Of a DNA stretch of 64,000 bases, positions 31,392 to 41,350 are shown one piece after another. The stretch is from the NCBI RefSeq assembly GCF_020037015.1, contig NZ_JAIQDE010000022.1, positions 1 to 64,000 on the forward strand. Direction: 5' to 3'. The notes under the pieces were generated by a model that saw only the letters and a program-made list of their open reading frames with translations, ran no database searches and was not told the DNA's origin. Origin of the DNA: Corallococcus sp. AS-1-6. Its GTDB lineage: Bacteria; Myxococcota; Myxococcia; Myxococcales; Myxococcaceae. Within the stretch, counting starts at the first letter, position 1; the number at the start of each line of letters is the position of its first letter. Both the position numbers and the translations under genes were made by a program.

Positions 31392-33044
31392 TCAGCCCTT
31401 GAGCGTGCGCACCAGGTGGTCCGCCACGCGGAAGCTGTTGGCGGCGATGGTGAGCGTGGAGGGCACGCTGCCGCCGGTGGGCATGAAGCTGCCGTCCACG
31501 ACGTAGAGGTTGGGCACCTCGTGCGCGCGGCAGTGCTTGTCCAGCACGGAGGCCGCCGGGTCGTCACCGAAGCGGCAGGTGCCGTGCTGGAGGATGGTCG
31601 TCTCGCCCTGCGTGCCCACGCGCTCCACGCTGTCCGGGTCCAGGCGCATCAGCACCTCTTCGCCGCGCTCCACCAGGAAGCGCGTGGCGGCGAAGTCCGC
31701 GGGGTGCCGGTCCAGGGTGATGGCGGCCACGGGGATGCCGTACTTGTCCTTCACCTCGGGCTCCACCGTGACGGAGGTGCCGGGCGTGGGGAGGAACTCC
31801 GCGTAGACCTCGAACTCGAGGATGCGCGAGTCGCGGTACGCGCGCATGCGGTCCTTCAGCTCCTTGCCGAACACGCCCGCCTTGCCGGTGCCCGCCAGGC
31901 CCACCGCCGCGTAGATGGGGTTGGGGTGCGCCCACATGAAGCCCAGCGTGCCGCCCTTGCGGAAGCCGTGGCGCCCGTCCGGCATCAGGTAGAAGTCCTG
32001 GAGGCTGCGGTTGACGAAGGGCGCCGGGTCCGTGAGCCAGGGCCGCGCGGCCTTCTGCCTGGACACGCGGAAGTGCGCCCGCGCGCCGCCGAAGGAGCTG
32101 AAGAGGAGGTTCTTCCCCACCAGCCCGCTGCCGTTGGCGAGCCCGTTGGGGAAGCGGCTGGAGGTGGAGTTGAGCAGGAGGCGCGCGCTCTCCACGGCGG
32201 TGGCGGAGGCGATGATGACCTTCGCGGGCTGCTCCCGCGCGACGCCGTCCTTGTCCAGGTACACCACGCTCTTCGCGCGGCCCTGCCGGTCCACTTCGAT
32301 GGAGCGCGCCATGCTGCCCGGGCGCACCTCCACGTTGCCGGTGGCGATGGCGTTGGGGATGAGGCTCGCGAGCGTGCTGCTCTTGGCGCCCGTCTCGCAG
32401 CCGTAGCTGCCGCACAGCGCGCAGTACGCGCACGGAGAGCGGCCCTTGTAGGCCTTGCTGATGATGCCGCGCGCGGTGGGCAGGGCGTGCCAGCCCATGG
32501 CCGCGCACACCTTGTCGATTTCGGACGCCACCGGGTGCACGTCCAGGGGCGGCAGCGGGTAGGGGCCGCTGCGGGGCTCGGCGAAGGGGTGGGGGACGGC
32601 CTGGCCGGACACGCCCAGCTCCGCTTCCGCCTTGTCGTAGAAGGGGGCCAGCTCCTCGTAGGAGATGGGCCAGTCCGCCACGGTGGTGCCGGGCACGGCG
32701 CCCAGCGTGGAGCGCAGGCGGAAGTCCACCGGCTTGAGGCGGTAGAAGAAGCCGCTCATGTGCACGGTGCCGCCGCCCACGCAGTTGGCGGTCCACGCGG
32801 CGTTGCTGCGCTCGTAGCGGGCCCTGGCCCCCTGGCGCACCAGGTGCGGCTCCTCCCACGGCAGCGGCATGAAGAAGTTGCGGCGGCTGTTGAGGATCTC
32901 GTCGTGGACGAAGTCCCTGGGCTGGTAGTGGCGGCCCTTCTCCAGCACCACGACCTTGAAGCCCGCCCTGCCCAGCTCCAGCGCGAGCGGCGCTCCGCCC
33001 GCGCCGCTGCCCACGATGCACACGTCCACGGAAGGCAGGCTCAC
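31392..33044 (-). CDS. GMC-family FAD oxidoreductase with four-Cys motif
   Basis: FAD-dependent dehydrogenase of 550 residues. GTG 33044 overlaps the upstream stop (GTGA) and has GGAGGT eight bases before it. Residues 7-30 form the ADP-binding fold (VDVCIVGSGAGG, then VVLEKG near 35). GMC signatures include ANCVGGGTVHMSG and, at the C-terminus, QHGTCRFGDD and SFMPTGGSVPSTLTIAANS. Cysteines 205, 208, 211 and 216 (CAYCALCGSYGC) are spaced like an iron-sulfur ligand set, similar to the cluster in FAD glucose/fructose dehydrogenases; this is inferred. Its partner upstream resembles gluconate dehydrogenase subunit 3. It probably oxidises a sugar or alcohol and passes electrons to the membrane. Confidence 0.87.
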   Translation of the reverse strand: MSLPSVDVCIVGSGAGGAPLALELGRAGFKVVVLEKGRHYQPRDFVHDEILNSRRNFFMPLPWEEPHLVRQGARARYERSNAAWTANCVGGGTVHMSGFFYRLKPVDFRLRSTLGAVPGTTVADWPISYEELAPFYDKAEAELGVSGQAVPHPFAEPRSGPYPLPPLDVHPVASEIDKVCAAMGWHALPTARGIISKAYKGRSPCAYCALCGSYGCETGAKSSTLASLIPNAIATGNVEVRPGSMARSIEVDRQGRAKSVVYLDKDGVAREQPAKVIIASATAVESARLLLNSTSSRFPNGLANGSGLVGKNLLFSSFGGARAHFRVSRQKAARPWLTDPAPFVNRSLQDFYLMPDGRHGFRKGGTLGFMWAHPNPIYAAVGLAGTGKAGVFGKELKDRMRAYRDSRILEFEVYAEFLPTPGTSVTVEPEVKDKYGIPVAAITLDRHPADFAATRFLVERGEEVLMRLDPDSVERVGTQGETTILQHGTCRFGDDPAASVLDKHCRAHEVPNLYVVDGSFMPTGGSVPSTLTIAANSFRVADHLVRTLKG

Positions 33045-33694
33045 GGGTGGTGACCTCCGCACTCGCGCAGGCACTTCGGGCCGTCGTAGCCCTCCGGGGG
33101 GGCCATGGCGAGCGTGCCCACGGTGTCGAAGCCCATCAGGCGCCAGCCCACGCGGCCCTTGTTGCCGCCGTAGGACGGGTCGCCCAGGAAGCCCTCCAGG
33201 CTGAGCGTCATCAACAGCTCGAAGAAGTGGGCCTCGCCGCTGCCGGCGGGGCTGTCCTTGAAGAGGGCGAGCAGCTCGTCCTGCTGCTCGGGCGTGGCCT
33301 GGGCGAAGCCCTTCTGGAACATGCGCTGCGCGCGGCGCTCCAGCGCGGACAGGCCCTGGAGGAAGTCGCGGTGCATGGACTCCAGCCCCTGCGTCTCCAG
33401 GATGCGGTCGATGTAGAGCGCCACGTCCGCGTCCTGGGCGCCCGGGTCTTCATCGCGGGGGAGCAGCCGCTCCGTGGCCGCGGCGACGACGGCGTACTCG
33501 AAGGCGGAGAAGGTGCGCAGCGTCTGGCCGGCGGAGGTGGTGCCGGTGGGCTCCGGGGCCTTCTTCGCTTCCGCCTCCTTCGAACGTTTACACGCAGCGC
33601 CGCCCAGCAGCACCACGCCGCCGCCGAAGAAGGTGAGCCGCTGGATGAAGGTGCGCCGGGACAGCTTCGGGGGGAGCGAACGCGCGCGAGCCAT
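33041..33694 (-). CDS. gluconate 2-dehydrogenase subunit 3-like Tat protein
   Basis: Protein of 217 residues starting at ATG 33694 with a twin-arginine signal (LSRRTFIQRL followed by FFGGGVVLLGG). AAC at the end of the hydrophobic run may also make it a lipoprotein. The mature domain matches the gluconate 2-dehydrogenase subunit 3 family: FSAFEYAVVAAATERLLPRDEDPGAQDADVA, then helical segments and GDPSYGGNKGRVGWRLMGF. These small subunits accompany GMC dehydrogenases during folded export through Tat and in the active complex. The overlap with the dehydrogenase start confirms the pairing. No cytochrome c subunit lies next to them. Confidence 0.87.
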   Translation of the reverse strand: MARARSLPPKLSRRTFIQRLTFFGGGVVLLGGAACKRSKEAEAKKAPEPTGTTSAGQTLRTFSAFEYAVVAAATERLLPRDEDPGAQDADVALYIDRILETQGLESMHRDFLQGLSALERRAQRMFQKGFAQATPEQQDELLALFKDSPAGSGEAHFFELLMTLSLEGFLGDPSYGGNKGRVGWRLMGFDTVGTLAMAPPEGYDGPKCLRECGGHHP

Positions 33695-33768
33695 GACATG
33701 CGAGCCTAGCCCAGGTGCCCTAGGATGGCGCGCTCAACCAGGCCGACTGGACCAAGGAGAAGAACCGT

Positions 33769-35088
33769 ATGAAACGGCACGCGTGGCTACTGGGAGCGGC
33801 GCTCGCGCTGGGATGTGGCGGCGGCAAGCCCGCCAACCCGGACGCGGGGTCGAAGCCGCAGGACGACGGCGGAAAGACGGACACGCCCTTCGTGCGGCTG
33901 ACGGTGGACACCGGCGCGAGCGAGCAGACGGCCATCTCCAACATCGCGATGGCGGTGGGCCCGGAGGACCGCATCGGCATCGCGTACTACGTGAAGGTGA
34001 ACGACAAGGACTTCGAGCTGCGCTACCGCGAGGTGCGGGACGGCCAGGTGCAGGCGCAGGCGGAGACCATCGCCACCGTGCAGCGCGTGTACGGCGTGTC
34101 GCTGGCGTTCAGCCCGTCCGGCCAGCCCGCGGTGAGCTACCTGGGCGGCGGAAGCGATGACTCCATCTTCTGGTTCCAGAGCGACCTGGCGGTGTCCTAC
34201 CGCAACGCGAACGGCACCTGGACCGAGCACATCGCCGTCACCCAGGGTGACGAGGCCGTGGCGGGCAACCCGGTGAGCGACACGGGCTACCTGGTGGGGC
34301 TCAACCCCTCCATCGTCTTCAGCGGCAGCCAGGCCCTGGTCGTGTACCGCGACGGACACAACGGGCAGTTCCCGCAGCAGGACTGGGCGGGCAGCGACGT
34401 GGAGCTGGCCAGCGGCGGGCCCACGGCGTGGCAGCACCGGGTGGTTGCGTCGGGCGGCGACCAGAAGAACGCGTACGGCGGGCACCTGCAGATGCTGATG
34501 GCGGGTGAGCAGCCCGCGCTGGTGTTCGACCAGGCCTTCGGGGCTGCGGACGCGCCGGGGCAGAACGTGTTCTTCCAGCGCCGCAACCCGGACGGCACCA
34601 CGTGGACGCCGCCGGTGCAGGTGCAGGCGGTGGGTAACACGATGCTGGGCGCGTCGATGGCGTACGACCCGGCGGTGGGCTTCGGCATCGCGGCGGTGGA
34701 CCGCTCCAACAGCCGGCTCACGCTCATCACCTGCGCGGGCACCACGGGCACGAAGTGCACGGCGGCGGGGGACTGGACGACGCCGGACCCCGTGTACCAG
34801 ACGGGTTCCGGCGGCTGGTACCCGTCGCTGGCGTTCGACCCGAAGACGCACGACCCGTCCATCGCGTTCCACATCTGCTCGCTGGAGTCCGGGCGCAACG
34901 AGGGCAGTTGCTCGCCGTCCGACGACGCGCTCGTCATCGCCACGCGCGTGGAGGACCAGTGGCGCGAGGTGACGGTGGACACGGCGGGCGGCTGGTCGCC
35001 CAAGCTGGCGTTCCTGTCCTCCGGTCAGAGGGTGGTGCTCTACCGCGCGGGCGGCACGCAGGCCCTGACGCTGGCGGTGGAGCGGTGA
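33769..35088 (+). CDS. beta-propeller-like lipoprotein of unknown function
   Basis: Lipoprotein of 439 residues with AAGGAG upstream of ATG 33769. Lipobox ALGC (Cys16) is followed by a Gly/Asp/Lys linker (PDAGSKPQDDGGK). The rest is about six beta blades resembling sialidase/BNR-type propellers, with recurring strands such as GVSLAFSPSGQPAVSYL, LNPSIVFSGSQALVVYRDG, LGASMAYDPAVGFGIAAV and WYPSLAFDPKTHDPSIAF. No catalytic Asp-box set is evident, so a binding role is more likely. The stop overlaps the start of the next lipoprotein (GTGA), so the two are co-translated. Confidence 0.75.
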   Translation: MKRHAWLLGAALALGCGGGKPANPDAGSKPQDDGGKTDTPFVRLTVDTGASEQTAISNIAMAVGPEDRIGIAYYVKVNDKDFELRYREVRDGQVQAQAETIATVQRVYGVSLAFSPSGQPAVSYLGGGSDDSIFWFQSDLAVSYRNANGTWTEHIAVTQGDEAVAGNPVSDTGYLVGLNPSIVFSGSQALVVYRDGHNGQFPQQDWAGSDVELASGGPTAWQHRVVASGGDQKNAYGGHLQMLMAGEQPALVFDQAFGAADAPGQNVFFQRRNPDGTTWTPPVQVQAVGNTMLGASMAYDPAVGFGIAAVDRSNSRLTLITCAGTTGTKCTAAGDWTTPDPVYQTGSGGWYPSLAFDPKTHDPSIAFHICSLESGRNEGSCSPSDDALVIATRVEDQWREVTVDTAGGWSPKLAFLSSGQRVVLYRAGGTQALTLAVER

Positions 35089-35636
35089 GCCTCGCGGGAC
35101 GCGCCGTGGCGGCGCTGGGGCTCGCGGCCGTGCTCAGCGGCGCGGGCGCCGTCGCGTGCCGGGGAGACAACGAGCTGTCCGGCAGCGTGTCGGAATTGTT
35201 CCCCGTCACCGACGTGTCGCGGGTGGAGATCCGCCGCAACCCGGAGGCGCTCCAGGTGAGCTACTTCCGCAACAACGGCCTGGACGTGGACCTGGTCGCG
35301 CGGCTCACCGTGGACACGGAAGGCGTGGACCTGAAGCCGGGCACGAAGGTGCAGCTCGGCGGTACCACGCCCTCCGGCCGCGACCGCGCGTCGGTGGTGC
35401 ACGTGGCCGCCGGTGAACCGGCGCGCGTCTTCACCCAGGTGGAGCGCGGCGACCTGGTGCTGGATGAAGGCGGCAACGTGGGCGAGCCCACGCGCGGGGA
35501 CTTCTCCCTGTCGTTCAAGAAGGGCGACGGCTACGGCGCGGGGCGCAGCATGGAGGGGACGTTCAACTCCCTGGCGCTCGACGCGGGCTTCGGCCCGGAC
35601 CTGGGCGACGTGGTGGTCGACGAGCCCGCGCCCTGA
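35085..35636 (+). CDS. lipoprotein, GSVSEL family, paralogue of the one at 6080
   Basis: Lipoprotein of 183 residues; GTG 35085 overlaps the upstream stop. Lipobox AVAC, Cys25, is followed by RGDNELSGSVSELFPV. This matches the start of the mature lipoprotein at 6080-6583 (GEEGGRVEGSVSELIDL) in position and spacing, and both continue as an all-beta domain with V-x-V-S-Y/F strands and a final F-N-S/V strand. It is co-transcribed with the propeller lipoprotein at 33769. Function unknown; a partnership of propeller and GSVSEL protein at the outer membrane is possible. Confidence 0.73.
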   Translation: MSLAGRAVAALGLAAVLSGAGAVACRGDNELSGSVSELFPVTDVSRVEIRRNPEALQVSYFRNNGLDVDLVARLTVDTEGVDLKPGTKVQLGGTTPSGRDRASVVHVAAGEPARVFTQVERGDLVLDEGGNVGEPTRGDFSLSFKKGDGYGAGRSMEGTFNSLALDAGFGPDLGDVVVDEPAP

Positions 35637-35644
35637 GTCACCCC

Positions 35645-35675
35645 GGGGCTTCCGGTGGTTCGCGCCGGAAGCCCC
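35645..35675. terminator. bidirectional terminator hairpin
   Basis: A perfect 11-base stem, GGGGCTTCCGG (35645-35655) with CCGGAAGCCCC (35665-35675), with a 9-base loop. It lies between the convergent stops at 35636 and 35686. No long T-run on either side, but position and stability argue for termination. Confidence 0.7.
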
Positions 35676-35685
35676 AAGCTGTCTG

Positions 35686-36333
35686 CTACGGCGTGCAGGT
35701 GTCGAGCGTGGCCATGCCCTGGGACAACTGCCCCTGGTGCGTGGCGAACCGCGCGAGCGCCGGAGCGCCACCGTCCATGAAGAGCTGGCGCGCGGCGTCC
35801 ACCGCGTCCCGCGCGTGCACCGTCACGGTGGAGCCGCCCGCGTCCGTCACCTTCACCGCGCCGTCCGCCTGGCCCTGCGCGCGGATGAGCAGGGCGCCCG
35901 CCTCGTCGCGCGCGACCATGCCGTCCTCCAGCGGCTCGAAGTAGCGCACCAGCGGCTCCTGGCCTTCACGCTGGAGCTCCAGGCGCATGACGCCGGACTC
36001 CACGTCGCGGGACATCTTCAGCGTGTCGGTGGGGCTGAGCTTCACGATGCGCGTGTTGGAGTCTTCGCCCTCCACGCTGCTCACCGGGTTGCCGCCGGTC
36101 CAGAACTCGATGCTGTTGACGACGAGCGCGTCCACCAGCGTGCCAATCTCATAGACGGGCACCACGATGAACACGAGGAACACCAGCCACTGGACGAACT
36201 TGTTGCCGGAGATGCCCTTGTTGAACTGCCAGATTTTCTGGGTGAGCTTGAACGAGCCGAAGCAGCCCGTCGCGTTCATCATCAGGACACCCGCGCACAG
36301 CACGCCGAGCCAGCGGGACGGACGCATCTTCAT
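35686..36333 (-). CDS. DUF3332 family membrane lipoprotein
   Basis: Protein of 215 residues with AGGAGG six bases before ATG 36333; the frame is open far upstream but that part is only shadow sequence of the regulator gene. It has lipobox-like NATGC (Cys24), then the hallmark segment of DUF3332: FGSFKLTQKIWQFNKGISG, KFVQWLVFLVFIVVPVYEIG and NSIEFWTGGNPV. The second hydrophobic stretch is one transmembrane helix. The C-terminal half is a soluble beta domain. The family is widespread in Gram-negative bacteria without assigned function. The sigma-54 activator gene ends 56 bases upstream on the same strand. Confidence 0.85.
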   Translation of the reverse strand: MKMRPSRWLGVLCAGVLMMNATGCFGSFKLTQKIWQFNKGISGNKFVQWLVFLVFIVVPVYEIGTLVDALVVNSIEFWTGGNPVSSVEGEDSNTRIVKLSPTDTLKMSRDVESGVMRLELQREGQEPLVRYFEPLEDGMVARDEAGALLIRAQGQADGAVKVTDAGGSTVTVHARDAVDAARQLFMDGGAPALARFATHQGQLSQGMATLDTCTP

Positions 36334-36389
36334 GAAGCCCTCCTGGGGGATGGGGACCGCGGAAGCGGCCGCCACCATGCCACGAAGGG

Positions 36390-37754
<1,365 letters not shown>

Positions 37755-37936
37755 GAGCGGCCGGGGAGTCTAGACGGCTTCGGGCCCGCGCGGGCTGTCT
37801 GTCGGCGCAAGCCGTGCCCGGCAGGTGGGTAGCCGGGCACGGCGCGTCAAAAGCGTGTGCGCCAGTTTGTTTTCTCGCGGTGCGAGAGATGGGGCCGTCT
37901 TCATCACCGGCGTGTGGAGTTGCAGGCCCAAGGACA

Positions 37937-37971
37937 ACGGCCGCCCTCCCCATGAAGGGGAGGACGGCCGT
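37937..37971 (-). terminator. long GC hairpin after the TDAG-repeat lipoprotein gene
   Basis: ACGGCCG-C-CCTCCCC pairs with GGGGAGG-A-CGGCCGT around the loop ATGAA (37937-37971), with one mismatch in a 15-base stem. It lies 27 bases beyond the stop at 37998 on the minus strand. No T-run follows, so it could also be a transcript-stabilising stem. Confidence 0.6.
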
Positions 37972-37997
37972 GTCGGGACTTCGGCGTGGCGGGTGCG

Positions 37998-39710
37998 TCA
38001 GTCGCCTTCGTAGATGCCGATGAGGCCCGGGGTGACGACGCCCGTCTTCGCGTTCTTGGTGCCCTCGAAGGAGACGAGGACGCGGCGCTTGCCGGCGGAG
38101 CGGTCGAACTGGATGTCGGACACGCTGCTGACGGAGGTGACCACGTTGCCGAAGACGTCACCGCTGTACTTCACCGTGCCGCCGCCCTTGAGGCGGGTGA
38201 TGCCGCCCCACCAGTTGGCGCCCACCCAGAGGCTGCCGTCCCAGGGGTCCGTCGCCACGGCGGACGTGGGCGCCATCGCGGGCGTGCCGCCCTTCGCGGG
38301 CGTGTAGTTGACCAGGTCCTGCATCACCTTGGTCTCCACGGTCCCGTTGGCGCTCAGCCGCGCGAGGCCGTAGTAGAAGGAGCCGACCCATACGCCGCCG
38401 TTGGACGCCGGAGCCATGCCGGAGACGTTGTCGTCCACGCGCTGCGCGGCGGTGGGGTAGTTCGGCACGGCGTCAGGCCAGATGTCGAAGCGGTTCCAGT
38501 CGTAGCCCGAGTCCTCCGTCTCACTCTGGGCCGTCCAGTAATCATCCCCATTGGTGCCGTAGCGGAAGCGCGTGGAGCGGATCTGCCCGCCGAAGAAGAC
38601 GTCGTGGTTCTCCGTGATGGAGATGCCGTAGTAGCGGTCTGAGAGCAGCTCGCCCGCGGAGCCGGAGATGGCGGGGTGCACGTGCTCGTAGAGGCCCGCG
38701 CACTCGAACTCCCACTTGAAGCCCTCCGTGTTCCAGGGACGCGGGTCCCAGCAGTATGCCGGGACGATGCCGTTGAACTTCGCGTCGCCCATGGCGAAGC
38801 CGTGGTTGCCGCCGAACCAGACGACCTCCTTCGCCGGGTCGTAGGCAATGCGGTAGATGGTGCAGACCTTCTCGCGCCCGCGCAGCTCGGCCTTCACCTT
38901 CTTGGGGCCGGTGTGGATGTCGTAGTGCACGACGTCGATGGAGCCGTCGGCCTTGAGGGTCACCTTGTCCGCGTCGCCGCTCTTGTAGACGCTGGCGTCA
39001 GGCTCGCGGTGGGCATTCTCCGCCTGGTCCCACTCGTCCTCGCAGGTGGGCATGCCCGGCTGGGGCGGCTTGCCGGCGTAGCCGACGAACACCGTGCCAT
39101 CCGGGCCGCCTGCCACGGAGATGACCTTGAGGTACGGCATCCCCGCCGGAGGGCCGCCCACGCCGTCGCGCATGCGCCCGTAGGGGCGCAGGCCGTCGGA
39201 CATCGTGAAGCGCTGAATCGTGTTGGAGCCCTTCTTGATGAGGAACAGGCCTTCCTCGCCGCCCGCGACCCAGACGTTGCCACCCTGGTCGGCGGTGATG
39301 CCGTACACGTAGCGCGGCGCTCCCTGCTCCTGGTTGTAGAACGTCCAGCCCGGGGCCGACGGGCGGGGATAGGTCTGGACCTTCTCTGGAACCCCCGCGT
39401 CGGTGCCCGTCCCCGCATCCGTGCCGGTGCCCGCGTCGGTGCCGGTTCCTGCGTCCGTCCCCGTGCCCGCGTCCGTGCCCGCATCCGTCCCGGTGCCCGC
39501 GTCGGGGACCTGGGTCCCCGCGTCCGTCCCGGTGCCCGCGTCCACCTCGCCCGTGCCCGCGTCCGGCAGCCGCGGGTCCTCGTCCACGGGCGTCACCGGG
39601 ACCACCGGGTCATCCACCTTGCGCGTGTCGTTGTCGTCCCCGCCGCAGCCCGTCCACCCCAGCGCTCCCGCCAGGAGGAGCGCTCCCGTCCACCGCCACC
39701 CGTGCCTCAT
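37998..39710 (-). CDS. lipoprotein with Thr-Asp-Ala-Gly repeat linker and beta-propeller
   Basis: Lipoprotein of 570 residues, ATG 39710, lipobox LGWTGC (Cys22). Residues about 45-110 are a linker of repeated DAGTGT units. The rest is a beta-propeller resembling two-component-regulator (ligand-binding) propellers: GITADQGGNVWVAGGEEGLF, ISVAGGPDGTVFVGYAG, GMAPASNGGVWVGSFYYGLARL and AVATDPWDGSLWVGANWWGGITRL. A Cys-containing insertion lies near residues 225 and 290-350. No signalling output domain is present, so it may be a surface sensor or binding protein. A hairpin follows the stop. Confidence 0.8.
   Translation of the reverse strand: MRHGWRWTGALLLAGALGWTGCGGDDNDTRKVDDPVVPVTPVDEDPRLPDAGTGEVDAGTGTDAGTQVPDAGTGTDAGTDAGTGTDAGTGTDAGTGTDAGTGTDAGVPEKVQTYPRPSAPGWTFYNQEQGAPRYVYGITADQGGNVWVAGGEEGLFLIKKGSNTIQRFTMSDGLRPYGRMRDGVGGPPAGMPYLKVISVAGGPDGTVFVGYAGKPPQPGMPTCEDEWDQAENAHREPDASVYKSGDADKVTLKADGSIDVVHYDIHTGPKKVKAELRGREKVCTIYRIAYDPAKEVVWFGGNHGFAMGDAKFNGIVPAYCWDPRPWNTEGFKWEFECAGLYEHVHPAISGSAGELLSDRYYGISITENHDVFFGGQIRSTRFRYGTNGDDYWTAQSETEDSGYDWNRFDIWPDAVPNYPTAAQRVDDNVSGMAPASNGGVWVGSFYYGLARLSANGTVETKVMQDLVNYTPAKGGTPAMAPTSAVATDPWDGSLWVGANWWGGITRLKGGGTVKYSGDVFGNVVTSVSSVSDIQFDRSAGKRRVLVSFEGTKNAKTGVVTPGLIGIYEGD
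39391..39565 (-). repeat. tandem repeat encoding Asp-Ala-Gly-Thr units
   Basis: About 175 bases of 12- and 18-base units (core GTGCCCGCGTCCGT on the plus strand) encode DAGTGT repeats immediately after the lipidated N-terminus. The copies are near identical and probably vary in number between strains. The role is that of a flexible tether away from the membrane. Confidence 0.85.
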
Positions 39711-39927
39711 ATGCCGCCCACCTCACACCAGGCCGGGAGAGGGTCCCCCGGCACGAAGCCATTGTTCGCCGCCATCAAGGCAAGGAGGGTGCCAGCCCTC
39801 GGGGGCCGCTCACCGTCGGGCCGTCGTCGGTGGGCGTCGGTTGAGCGACACCGGGTGGGCAACCCTTTACCCATTGTGTGAACGCCGGAGTCCCGGAGCG
39901 CCCCGCAACCGTGCTAGGGCCTGGGCA

Positions 39928-40626
39928 ATGGCTGGGAACGACGCACGCGGCCGCACCCCGCTGTCCCTCGTGGGACAGGAGCCGGACCTCGTCTTCTACA
40001 CACGGCAGGCTACCGAGCACGGCGGGCCCGTGCTCGTGCTGGGCGCCGCCAACGGCCGGGTGCCCTGGTCGCTCGCGGGCCATGGCTTCTCCACCGTCGG
40101 CGTGGACCCCTCCGAGGCGATGATCCGCTCCGCCGAGGAGCGCCGCGCCTCCGAGTCCCCGGACGTCTCCGCGCGCACGCGCCTCATCGCAGCGGACCCC
40201 CGCGCGCTGCGGCTGCCGGAGCAGTTCCCCCTGGTGCTCGCCCCGCAGCACGCGCTGGGCCTGATGTCCGGCCGCGACGACCTGGAGGCCTTCCTCGCCA
40301 CCGTGCGCCACCACCTGTCCCCCGGCGGCACCTTCATCTACGACGTGCTCAACGCCCCGCGCGAACCCGTGCTGCCGCGCGATGACGACGAGCCCGGCGC
40401 CGCCGTGGAGCCCCGCCGCCCCCTCTTCGCCCTGCACCTGCGCGAGCGGCGTCCCGCCGGCGGCCAGAGCCCCATCCGCCGCCTCAAGCTGAAGCACTTC
40501 CTGCCGGAGGAGCTGGAGAACGCGCTCACCGCCAGCGGCCTCACCCTGCGCGAGCGCTACGGCCGCTTCGACGGCAAGCCCTTCGACCTGGAGGACCTGC
40601 GCCAGATTGGCGTCGCCGGGGCGTGA
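39928..40626 (+). CDS. class I SAM-dependent methyltransferase
   Basis: Cytoplasmic protein of 232 residues starting at ATG 39928. Motif I is VLVLGAANGRVPWSLAG (about 33-49) and motif II is VGVDPSEAMIRSAEE, where the Asp binds the SAM ribose. The acidic loop is LIAADPRALRLP and motif III-like LSPGGTFIYDVLN lies near residue 130. The glycine pattern G-A-A-N-G-R departs slightly from the usual G-x-G-x-G. Substrate unknown. It lies divergent from the TDAG-repeat lipoprotein and convergent to the two-component pair, so context gives no pathway. Confidence 0.85.
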   Translation: MAGNDARGRTPLSLVGQEPDLVFYTRQATEHGGPVLVLGAANGRVPWSLAGHGFSTVGVDPSEAMIRSAEERRASESPDVSARTRLIAADPRALRLPEQFPLVLAPQHALGLMSGRDDLEAFLATVRHHLSPGGTFIYDVLNAPREPVLPRDDDEPGAAVEPRRPLFALHLRERRPAGGQSPIRRLKLKHFLPEELENALTASGLTLRERYGRFDGKPFDLEDLRQIGVAGA

Positions 40627-40636
40627 GCGGCGCGCT

Positions 40637-41350
40637 TCAGCGCTCGAAGCGGTAGCCCAGGCCGCGCACGGTGAGGAAGTGCCGGGGCGCCTCCGGGTCG
40701 GCCTCGAACTTCAGCCGGAGCTGGCGCATGAAGTTGTCCACCGTGCGCGCGCTGCCCTCGTAGTGGTAGCCCCACGCGCCGGACAGGAGCTCCTCGCGCG
40801 TGAAGGTGCGGCCCGGGTGGGCGAGGAAGTGCGCCAGCAGCTTGAACTCCTGCGCCGTCAGCTCCACCGGCTGCCCGTCGCGCGCCACCGTGCGCTGCGA
40901 CAGGTCCACCTTCACGTCCCCGAACGTCACCGGCGGCGGCGTGGTGCCCGTGGCCCCGAACCGGCGGCGCAGCACCGCCTTGATGCGCGCGAGCAGCTCC
41001 TGGAGCCCGAAGGGCTTCACCACGTAGTCGTCCGCGCCCAGGTTGAGGCCCAATATCTTGTCCGACTCCTGGCCCCGCGCGGACAGCACCACCACGGGCG
41101 TGTCCCGGCCGCGCTGGCGCAGCTCGCGAATCACCTCGTAGCCGTTCATCTCCGGCAGCATCAGGTCCAGCACCAGCAGGTCCGGCGCCTCGTCCAGCGC
41201 CTTGGCCAGGCCCGTGCGGCCGTCCTGGGCCTGGAGCACCTCGTAGCCCTCGAAGCGCAGGTTCATGGACACGCCGGTGAGGATGGACAGGTCGTCCTCC
41301 ACCACCAGGATGCGCTGGGGCTTGTCGTCGTGAGGGACGGAGGTGCTCAT
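40637..41350 (-). CDS. OmpR/PhoB-type response regulator
   Basis: DNA-binding response regulator of 237 residues. ATG 41350 overlaps the stop of the sensor kinase gene (ATGA). The receiver domain has the acidic pair ED-D (19-20), phospho-acceptor D62 in LLVLDLMLPEMNG, a Ser/Ala switch (VVLSARG) and Lys in YVVKPF. The C-terminal winged helix (about 140-237) shows LTAQEFKLLAHFLAHPGR and the recognition helix region SARTVDNFMRQLRLKFE, ending in VRGLGYRFE. It receives phosphate from the kinase encoded immediately upstream. Regulon unknown. Confidence 0.95.
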   Translation of the reverse strand: MSTSVPHDDKPQRILVVEDDLSILTGVSMNLRFEGYEVLQAQDGRTGLAKALDEAPDLLVLDLMLPEMNGYEVIRELRQRGRDTPVVVLSARGQESDKILGLNLGADDYVVKPFGLQELLARIKAVLRRRFGATGTTPPPVTFGDVKVDLSQRTVARDGQPVELTAQEFKLLAHFLAHPGRTFTREELLSGAWGYHYEGSARTVDNFMRQLRLKFEADPEAPRHFLTVRGLGYRFER

